Of a stretch of 64,000 nucleotides of DNA, positions 1 to 10,700 are shown in pieces (within the stretch, counting starts at the first letter, position 1; the number at the start of each line of letters is the position of its first letter). Where the stretch lies: contig NC_085131.1 in assembly GCF_030269925.1 (NCBI RefSeq), forward strand, positions 6,495,501-6,559,500, written 5' to 3'. A model generated the notes under the pieces. The model had not been told where the DNA came from and did no database searches. It saw only the letters and a list, made by a program, of their open reading frames with translations. Source of the DNA: Bombyx mori. Taxonomy: Eukaryota > Arthropoda > Insecta > Lepidoptera > Bombycidae. The translations under genes were made by a program, and so were the position numbers.

Positions 1-1463
1 GTACAAAGGCACTGCTTATTTCTTTATGAAATCTATTCCAGCAGACCTGCGAGAGGATTATGAGAATAATAATTAAAAGTGATGAGTGTGTGTAGAACAG
101 CTAAAATAACAAATACAACATGAGAATTATAGTAATGCACATACACATAGCAAATATTGTTAAACTTGAATACAAAATATTATAAGTAACACAATATATA
201 CGAAGAGTATAGAACAATGATCATTCGGTTGATGAGAGATATAATCTTGTTTGTAGAATTGTTAATTATTTTGTGGCATTAATCTCAGTGGTCCTATTAA
301 GTTTGGAGACTTATGTAAATCGTCACAAATCTCAAGGTATTTTGTATAGGCTTTATTAATATATCCACAATTCTGTAACAACTAATTAGTATTAATCACT
401 ACGAAGTTGACCATGTCGAAGGCCATTAACGCTTTAAAGCCGCTAAGCTTTTATTGTAATAACTAATTGGAAAAAGTATGCACATAAATCTCAACAGTTT
501 TTCGTAATGGTAAGAACTCGAATTTCATTACTGTCGATTCTCGTTGAAATAAATCCTACCAAAACACATCCACACAAAATACCACAATATTTCTAAATGT
601 TGATGACAAATGCTTACTCATAACTAAAATTGATCACATACTCCGAATGTTTTATCTTTATATTATTCAAGGCGTCTCTCGTGTTGTTCTTAAAAAATAT
701 ATATATGTTTTTTTTATGTTGGGTACGAACAGACATTTTCCTATTTTAAATATGATATCTGTAATTTTCAATATTAGTAACAAAAATAAAATCAGACAAA
801 TTATAAAATATTGAAAAAAATTTTTAGGAACAAAAATTATAATATCCAATATAAGTATGTATGTATATTTAAAAAATGAAAAGTAGGGCAGTAATGATTT
901 TAGACAAGTTGTATCATAAAAAATGTTTACTTGAATAGAAAACAGTGTGTTATATGTAAAACCAGCAAAGTATTTTTAACGCGCTTGATGGTAAAACAAA
1001 GTCCCGATCTATCTGTATTAAGTTATTAAAGAAAACCGCGTAAAATCACAATGTGTATGCTGCCATTGAGATGTGAAGCGAAAGTCCCAATCGTAGTTTA
1101 TTACGATTAGGTCACCCTATAAAAGGAATGTCTCGCGGCAAAATAAGCAGGATAGTGGTGCAACCTTAACCTACGCTTTATCCGGTGATAAATAAACAGT
1201 TTGTTGAACTGTTTAAAAAAAAACGTAGATTGATAAATTAACATACGGCCCATCTGTGTTAAGTGGTTACCGGGCCCATGGTCATCACATCTTGACTGCC
1301 GTCACCCACCTTTTTACTCAAGGCATACGTCTGAATTGCTTAGTAAGTACGTAAATAAAAAATTTTAATGCATCACTCGATAGGAGTACACCATCGTATC
1401 CTTAAGGCCATAACGACTATAATCGACAATTCGTTATATTGTGATATAAAAAAAAATTGACAC
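1..1463. other. Intron sequence of the Dscam-like gene, no exon seen
   Basis: AT-rich DNA between the FN5-start exon and the left end. I searched the minus strand for the expected rest of FN5 and saw no candidate. Short ORFs here have no recognisable product. Confidence 0.5.
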
Positions 1464-1742
1464 TATTCGCGGGTAGTTTCAATACTTCATAGCCAGTTAG
1501 TTGATTCGCTCTTCTATACTGTAACAGATATTTGAAATAAACAAACCGCTTACCGTGAGGAGGTGCCGATGGATGATGTGTTGTTTTCAAGGAGAGTTTG
1601 GCCTCTTTATGCGCCACGTAGTCCAATGTGAGCGTAGGAGGTAGTGGCGGACTGGCACATTCAACGCGATACGTCACTTCTTCAGAACCAAACGAATTAC
1701 GAGCTGAGCAAGTGTAGTTACCGCTCGTAGAAGCATCCACTT
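1464..1742 (-). CDS. Dscam-like exon: second half of Ig10 and start of FN5
   Basis: The exon starts after an AACAG acceptor and encodes the Ig10 C-terminal cysteine strand (GNYTCSARNSFG). A linker with PPLPPTLTL follows, then the first FN5 strands ending in YLLQYRRANQLTGYEVL. The 3' limit is uncertain. A strong donor (CACG|GTAAGC) would end the exon at 1554, but reading through it gives a continuous FN5-like sequence that ends at a weaker donor near 1464. The remainder of FN5 is not seen in bases 1-1463. Confidence 0.75.
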
Positions 1743-4700
1743 CTGTTAGAACAAATTTTAATGACACCTTAAGCACGACCTTACCGAGTTCTAATACTTC
1801 TCGCCCGTATTTCTCTTATGTAAAGTATTTTTTTTATGAATGAGGGATTATTGGTGGCCCGAAGGTCTTTTCAGTTTTACAGGACAGGTGGGCGAGTAAA
1901 GGCTCAGCCATGAGGGGTGGGTTTTGCTAACAGATACCTGAACGCCTCCAAAGAAGACCTAACATTTCAAGAGCAGCTGCTTTGTGAATGAATCTACTAC
2001 CGGATTGGAATCGCGACCCGCTGAGAGGATCCGGCGAGAAACTTAGCGGCCTGATGCATGGGTTAGGTTGCATATCGAACACTTTTCTGATTTCGACGAC
2101 TACTGTTACCGGGGTCCCTAAGCCTGCTCCTAGTGTTAGAGCTGAAGGCGTCTAATGCAAGAGTTATTGGATCTGTTGGATTCATAAGGATGTGTCTAGG
2201 GCGTCTACGGTGACTGGCATCAATGTGATCGGGATTCGGGAAGTAGTCAGCGCCGGCAATAATAAGGCAATTATCCTGACGCATTGGTTTATCGATGTAA
2301 CTTTCCGACGCTGAATTCATATGTAGTGTAGGAAAGAGATGAATATACATATATCTAAGTTGTTCTAATAAAACAAGACCGTTGTGAATATGCTAAATGA
2401 CAAAAAGTAACCATGGAATTTTTAAATAAACTTAAAGAAAACACCACCAATGCCGTTAATTGTAATTAAATAACAGCTCATACATATTGTCTTTAAACAT
2501 TTCATGTTCTACGAATATTATTTTCATAGCAAGACGTAAAAGCATTTTTATTTCAAACGATACTAATCCTATTAAACTAATGAAGTGTGTGCATATATGT
2601 ACATATATATGTATATGGTGTCCACGAAACCAAATAATATAGTTCCATATTTAAAATAATAATAAAATCTCACCATGTATTGCTAGATGTCCATGAGGAG
2701 TGAGTGTAGCCCTCGGGTCATATGTGACCGGCCTGTCCCCTCGTAACCATCGCGCTCTTGGAGCCGGTTCCCCGCGCCAAGCACATGCTAACCTCAATGG
2801 ATGACCACACTGTACTCGAACCCACACTCCGAACGACAGCAATCTAGCTCCCGCTACAAATATGAACAGTTAACTCTAAATTCCTTTTTAAATATTCTAA
2901 TTTGCATTAAAAGAGGTTGGTTAACTCTGTGAGCAAAAATTGCAGTATTGGAACGAAGTTCCTTATGGGATGATGCGGTACCTTAACCGAGAAAAAACGT
3001 CCGTAACGTAAGATTTTTATTAGTAATGCATACAGTGCACGACTTTACTTTGTAATAACGTACCAAAAATAACATATTTTTATTATATATTTTTTATAAA
3101 TCATTGTGAATAAAATAAATTTGATAATTTTATAAAGTAGTTTTTTTTATCAATAAAAAATAATAATAAAAAATTACCCGAATAATTATTTTCTTTATAC
3201 CTCGAATAGAACTTAAAATTAATATTTTTATAATAAGGAACTTCTTTCCTGTCCGGTGTCCCACGCCACCACACATTTTTTTTTTTTCAATTCCCAGAAA
3301 ATATTCAGTAAAAATAATAATAGAATGTGAAATTTTGAACGGCTAATTAAGTACGAGCGAGTGATCGAAATTCAAGAGTATATTCCGCTGAGCAGAAAAC
3401 ATTGACAAGAATTTAATCCGCGTTAGCGTAATGTCATAGAAAATTCAGAAGTTTTAAACGACGTTAGAAAAGCTGTGTTATCGTGAGCAAAATGTAGTAT
3501 TTACCTCTAGAAGTCGTTGTTGCAGGTTGCGGAGCAGACGGCTCTCCTTCTCCTACTACAGAATGAGCTGCCACCCAAGCCTCATAGGTAGCTCCTTCGG
3601 CTAAAGCTCTTAGTTCTGTCGATCCTCCTAATCCGACCATAAACTCACTATCGTCCGTTTGGACAGTTGTAGTTTGCGGGGGTCTGTCCCTAAAAAAAAT
3701 ACCTAGATCATTAAAATAACTGGAAGCGAAATAATTAAAAAATATTTACGAGTAATTTTTACCTGCCAAGCTCTCTATAAAACACTGTGTAGTAAAGTAT
3801 AGGACCGCTCGGGCGATTAGGTGGTAACCAACTAATGGCTAATGACGTTACTGAAGTGGGTACAACTTTAACAGCTGCGGGTGGTCCAGGAGCTAAAAAA
3901 TAATTATAGTTTGTGAAGAAGAAAAAAACGGAGAGATTATAATAGGTACGAGTATTATTAGTATTCGTAGTAAGTCGTCGTGGCCTAAAGGATAAGACGT
4001 CCAGTGCATTCGTGTTGAGCGATGCACCGGTGTTCGAATCTTAGGCGGGTACCAATTTTTCTAATGAAACACGTACTCAACAAACGTTCGTGATTGACTT
4101 CCACGGTGAAGGAATAACATCGTGTAATAAAAATCAAACCCGCAAAATTATAATTTGGGTAATTACTGGTGATAGGACCTCTTGTAAATGCGCACGGGTA
4201 GGTAGGTACCACCGCCCTGCCTATTTCTGCCGTAAAGCAGTAATGCGTTTCGGTTTGAAGGGTGGGACAACCGTTGTAACTACTGAGACCTTAGAACTTA
4301 TATCTCTAGGTAGGTGGCGGTATTTACGTTATAGATGTCCATGGCCTTCGGTAACCGCTTAAAATCAGGTGGGCCGAAGGCTTGTCCACCCAGCTAAGCA
4401 ATAAAAAATATTATGATATTATAATGTATGATATTAGTACTTACTATCTTGTTGGGTGCTACAATGAACTGGATGAGCGGGAACACCGTCTCCAACATTA
4501 GTATAAGCTAATGCTTGAATAGTGTAATTTGTGTGTGGTCTCAAAGCCAATAGCAGGGTTTCAACAGCAGATACCCTTTTGACTTCAGCACCCGGTCCTG
4601 CGTTAGAGCCCCCACCAGCACGCACCTCCCACTCAAGCCACTCTGTCGCTGCCAACAAACAACTACCATCACTCAGATTTGATTTTAAAAAACAAAGATG

Positions 4701-7700
4701 TATTATAATATTCAAAATTTTAAAGTCAATTAATTGCATCAGGAAATTTATACTGGAAATTTTTACTATTTTGAAGGAATTTTTACTGGTGGTAGGAGCT
4801 CTTGTGAGTCCGCGTGGCTAGGTACCACCGCCCTGCCTATTTCTGCCGTGAAGCAGTAATGCGTTTTGGCTTGAAGGGTAGGGCAACCATTATAACTATA
4901 CTGAGGTCTTAGAACTTATATCTCAAGGTGGGTGGCGCATTTACGTTGTAGATGTCTATGGGCTCCAGTAACCGCTTAACACCAGGTGGGCTGTGAGCTC
5001 GTCCAACCATCTAAGCAATAAAAAAAAAGGAAAATTACTCACTATGCTCTGGCCGATAAATTAATTTATAGCCGATCAAACCACCATTGTGTGAATGGGC
5101 AGGAGGAGGGGACCATTCAACTTTCAAACTTTGTGGTGAAACTGCACGACATCTGACGCCACGGGGACCTTCGGATGGTACTAGAGAGAGAAAAAAAATC
5201 GTCTCAGCTCCGACACGCAAATCTTTAAGAGCATTGTTATCATACAATTATATCAACTAGTGGCCCCGCAGTAGTCGAAATTCGACTATAATTGATTGAA
5301 ATTGTAAGTTTGTACACTATTATGATTCTAGTTATACGTCTATACCTAATCACAAATTTCGCCAAGACTACACTATAGAAGAATATTAATAAAGACAAAC
5401 AATATTTAATCTATTCTCAATTTGACCACAGACGTTAAAAACAAAAGTTTGACAATAAATAATGCATAGTATGCATGCGTGTGTGCGTCGAATACATGGT
5501 AGTGTGTGTAATGTTTTTTTTATTGATTTAATGTATTTTTAGGCATAATTTAAAAAAATATTAACATTCTACACTCCTTTTCTATATTTTCTATAAGTGT
5601 GGGAAATTTCAGACTCCTCCGTCCGCGCAATTTTCGTAAAAAGGGATACAAAGTTCTTCCTTCACGTATTAATATATAGATAGGCTATTGCAATTGGCAA
5701 AGATTAAAGTATCTCTTGAAATACAGAAAGCATTTAAATACTTTTATCCATATTTGAATACAAGGACGGGATTGTTTATTTACACCAAACTTATAAATAT
5801 CTCATTGGTTTCTGCATAAAGCAAGTTGCAAGCTGCGATTAATGGTAACCTCAGCTTGTATAGCTGAATTTTGTAATATAGATTTTCTAGCGCTTGTGAC
5901 GTACAATTCCAACTAGAAACTAGGAACAACAGAAATTTAAGGGTAATTTTACTAAACTATACCACCGTATTTGAATGTATGTATATGTTGTGTATGTTTG
6001 TTTGAATGGACATGTCATGACACACGGCTAGGGAAACACCATAGAGGGTAGTTCATATCAAAATCAGATGGTACGTGGCAAAAAGAGCTCTTTGGAAACA
6101 AACGCAACGGTTCCCGAAAGTATCGCTGTACTCCGAATGAATTGAATGGTGAGTAGTGCGATTGTAAAAAGAAATGTAGGGATCATCTCAAACAATTACT
6201 CAGAACACTCCCCATACAGTACAAGAAATAGAGAAACCGAAGTGCCTTCGTAGATCCAGTGACTGTTTAAGACGACTTTGCGTTACTACATGACCTGGGT
6301 CGAAAATGTATTTCCAGGTGGCCACGATTAGAGAGCTATCGTGCAGCGCCGCTTTCTCGAAGAGATATCTAGCTGATAGTACTCTATGCCAGGTCATATT
6401 TGTGGTTTAATGGCCATTCAAATGTCGCATATTCGAATTTCTTCAATTATACCATAGCACGATTCAGGAAGTAAAATTTAATCTTACCGTTTTCTTGCGT
6501 TAGAGTATTAACTGGCGCCGATGCTGGACCGGCTCCAGCGCTATTAAAAGCTCGTACACTAACAGAATACCTGCAAAATTAATATCTGTGAATGCCTGGG
6601 AAAACAAAATATATAATAATAAAAGATATGAATCAATATTATAAAACAAACCGTGTATAGTGCTCAAGACCCTCTATAATATATTTTGTAACCTGTCCTC
6701 GAACAGTGGCAAACTCCATGCCCACAGCACCACCCGATAATGAGCCATCAGCTGATGCCCACCACCATACGGTGTATCCTAATAATTCTCCATTCCACGA
6801 AGAAGCAGGTGGCGCCTTAAAATAAATAATCATCCATATATCCAATTCGGAATGTAGAAATAAATAACATCAACTTTATATAATGTTTCTAGTACCTGCC
6901 AACTCAATTCAATTGTAGAAGGTCTAGGAGTAGACGCACGCAAATTAATCGGAGTCCGTGATGGAGGCTCATGTAAAGTCAACGCAAGTAAGGCTCGCGT
7001 ATGTGCTGAAGCAAACTGCGCTGTAACAGTGCGCGCTCTAACCAAATAAGGTGTAGCTGGTTCCAACCCATTTATCGTCGCGCTTTCGGTCCTAAATACA
7101 AATTTTAAATCAAATTAATTATAATTATCCGATAATTTACTTTATATTAGCTATCCCATTTCGAGGCCATACTTACTCAGAGTAGGAATTACCGCTTTGC
7201 ACAGATACTGTAACATTATGGGTCTCGGCATCTCTCCATAGATCCGAACTTGTGGAATCATGTTTTCTATACTGAACGACGTAGCCCAAAACTGGAGAAT
7301 TTCCATCGTACGGTCTTCTCCATTGCAACCGAACAGAGCGTGAAGTTGTATCCAAAACTCGAAAATTAGATGGCGGTTCTGGTGGTTCTAGTAATTTTTT
7401 GAATTAAATCAGTTGTAGTTAAGCTTTTAATACACAAAGCTTAAATCATAAGTTACCTTGAACGGCGAGATGCACAAAATGATCCGATCTACCGAAAGGA
7501 TTAGAAGCTTGGCATCGATACACTCCAGAATCTCTACGATCAGCTCTCTCTATGACTAATTCACTTCTCAATCCCTCAGTGCTCCTTGTTTCTGAAATAC
7601 TCATTCTGAGAAAGTTAAAATTAATTTAAAGTATTTGGTTATATGTAGTTGTAAAGCTTAATTACAATATCATCGATCTAAACAAATCAAACGTAATTTT

Positions 7701-10700
7701 TCTCTACTACCTGTAGTCTGAGTTCGGTAGAGCTCTTCCGGAATGACTCCACGCCGTAGACAGGGGGCTATCTCCACGAGCTACGCATGCTAACCTCACC
7801 GTTTCACCAAGCTTCGCCGTAACGTTGATTGACTGAATTTCAAATCTTGCTGGCTCTATAATGAAAATGGTGATTAAGTTTTGAAATAAACACATTAGAA
7901 TCACTTTAGACGTCAACAGACTTACCATTAACATGTATATTAAGAGTTTTAGATAAGGGTGGAGCGACACCATTGTCAGCCCTGCAACGGTACTTTCCAG
8001 AATGTTCCGCTCGCGCTGATTCTAATCTCAAAGATCCATTTGTCAAAACGACGGGGTCCGATACTCCACCTAATGAAGTTTCGGTACTACCTAAAATTCA
8101 TAAATAAAATTTACAACTCATATCAAACTTAGGAATCATTTTGGTTTGAAATTTTAAATTTACCCGAAAATTTAGTCCAGTATATATTTGGTGGTGGATG
8201 GCCACGTGCTTCACAACTAACGGTCAGCGATCCGTTTAATAGCACTGCAGCATCTGAAGGTTCAATTTGCCAATACGGGGGAACTGGTGGAAAAAAACAC
8301 GGATTTAAAAAAAAGGATAACCCCCTATCTATATGCCTATCTATAAAAACACATAACATCCACAATACCTTTGATAGCTAATTCCACAGAGACATTAGCT
8401 TTTCCAGCTGTATTCGTGACTACACAAGTGTAAGTACCACTGTGTGCAGCAGTCAAACTCTTGAATAGGAGCATACTGAAAAATTCTGCTCCTCTTTCAT
8501 CTACCTACAATAATTATTGCCGAATTATTTAAAAGAGATCGCTGATGTCCTTCCGGAACTTCAGGTTGGTTTTCGAGATTTACCTGAAGTGCACTTGAAA
8601 TTGGGATTTGATCTTTTAACCAGGAAAAATAAACGGGCATATCTCCAGATGTAACCGTGCAAGTTAGTTGAGCTCTATCTCCCGATCTAAGTCCTGGCGG
8701 AAACACAATTGGCGATAATACCGGCGGCGATACCACTGTTATTTGTACCTAGAAACAGAAAAGCATAGCGTGCCTAATTTTTTTTCAAACTTGAAATACC
8801 CTAATTTCATTTAAACTTATTTACCTCCCGCCTAGCCAGCTCTCCACCAGGAGTAAGAACTGAACAAACCCAGCTTCCTTTATCTCTATTCCAATCAACG
8901 TTTGTTATCGTCAACTGGCCATCTGACTGCGGGTACCGCGGATCTATGCCGGCGCCTCCCTCCCATTTCACTGAACTTCAAATAAAATTGATTATTTTTC
9001 ATAGTATCGTTTGAATTCAAAAGGCAAATACTGTGTAGTTAATTTTCTTTAATGTCCAAGACCCGAAACTATACAGCAGCTGCCACATATTCTATGGATA
9101 ATCATTATACTAATCTGAATAGCCAGGGAGCGTCGAATGACTTCGTGCCTGGTTTGCTAATATAAACATTTCATGTATTTTGTATCAAGGCTGTGCGTTC
9201 TTAGTGATGTTTTTATGGACTCGAAGAAAACTTCTCATCTCATCTAAGTTGTTGAATGAAATAGATATCGACGTAGAAAATATTACTATCACGCCAAACT
9301 CAAAAAAATATGGAAATATTTTTTTATATCTATACATATAAATAAAATTGGAGCGTCTGTATGTAATATTGAAACAACCACTTTTTATTAAATGCATATG
9401 AATAATATATACACAGTAAAATAACATTTTTTACAATTTTTGTCTGTCTGTCTTTCTGTTTGTTCCGCCTAATCTCTGGAATGTCTGGGACGATTTTGAC
9501 GGGATCTCCACTGATAGGTAGCTGATAATATAAGGAGTAAATTAGACTACTTTTTTTAGACTAGCTTCGCTTCGCGGCGTCGCCCGCGGTACGATAATAA
9601 CCGCGGGTAACATCGGGTACTCAGCTAGTTTTAAATAAATCATTACTTCGGCCACATGATTGTTTAATGAGAACAGTATGACCGAGATATAATACCTCAA
9701 TAAATTTTGGGATGGTAATAAGATTACGACAAAACAAATATTCTGTAAATGGAAATAAATAGATACTTTATAAACAATGAATCCTCACTAAAAGACTTAC
9801 TCTATAGGGAATCCGTAATAGGGACACCAAATGGTTACTTCAGTTCCGGCGACGGCCTTCACGGGATTCATAGCTCGGATGTAGGGGGGACCTATGCAAA
9901 TCACATAACAATATTTGTGAAGCAATCTTAATGTTTATTTAGATAGGACGCGCAGATAAACAGACATTTTCATATTCGATTGTTAACGTCTGTAACAATG
10001 TTGTTGCTCAAATTTTATTTATTTTCTTAGATCGAGAACTCGATCCGCCTGGCGTTATGCCAATAGGCATAACAACGCGAAAATCAACGCCATAATTACG
10101 ACGGAAGAAAGCGAAAATGTCGTATCTTGAAAAACTCAACTGGACACCAAAGCGATAAATCGATGTATTTAAATTAATATAGTTAATCAGATACCACTAT
10201 ATACACACAGGCTTTAGATACCACACCATACTAATTTTCAACTTTCTATCTCTATCTTATCTTATACCTTTAAACGAGCAATTTTTGTATATAATATATA
10301 ATTATATATAATCTGAATCTCGGAAACGGCTCCAACGATGTTTATAAAATTTAGTATACAAGGGATTTCGGGGGCGATAAATCGATATAGCTATGATTTA
10401 TTTTCAGAAAATGTTGTTTTATTCGTGTTTTCAATAATCAACTCTTCCCGACATCTATTGGCGAATAATAATACTATTTTTCTTAATTGAGGGCAACTAA
10501 CCGCTTTAAAGATACAACAAGATGGCGTTATAAAAAAAAAACCGTGCAAAGCTCAGTCATCATCTAGTAGATATAATATGAGTTATGAATTTTTGGAAGA
10601 ATTTTATAAATATCTCTGGTGTAAAGTTGGCTTTTTCAGTTACAACAATTTCGTTTTCTTCAGTCGATATACTTTGAAACATGACGTTGAAGTCTCAACT

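Noticed and set aside
667..849. Hydrophobic minus-strand ORF as the Dscam membrane segment
   Set aside because: The sequence comes from AT-rich low-complexity DNA, lacks good splice borders and would precede the missing FN5 end and FN6 exons.
2063..2350. Separate small gene on the minus strand
   Set aside because: It is the truncated C terminus of the same LINE ORF2 found intact at 30.6 and 43.1 kb.
8505..8583. Extension of the Ig7 exon past 8584 (NLENQPEVPEGHQRSLL)
   Set aside because: The CTTCAG|GTAAAT donor and in-phase joining to the next exon give a correct Ig strand. The extension does not fit an Ig domain and ends in a stop.
9749..9931. 60-codon plus-strand ORF
   Set aside because: It is the shadow of the Ig6 exon on the other strand, which has splice sites, phase and domain motifs.
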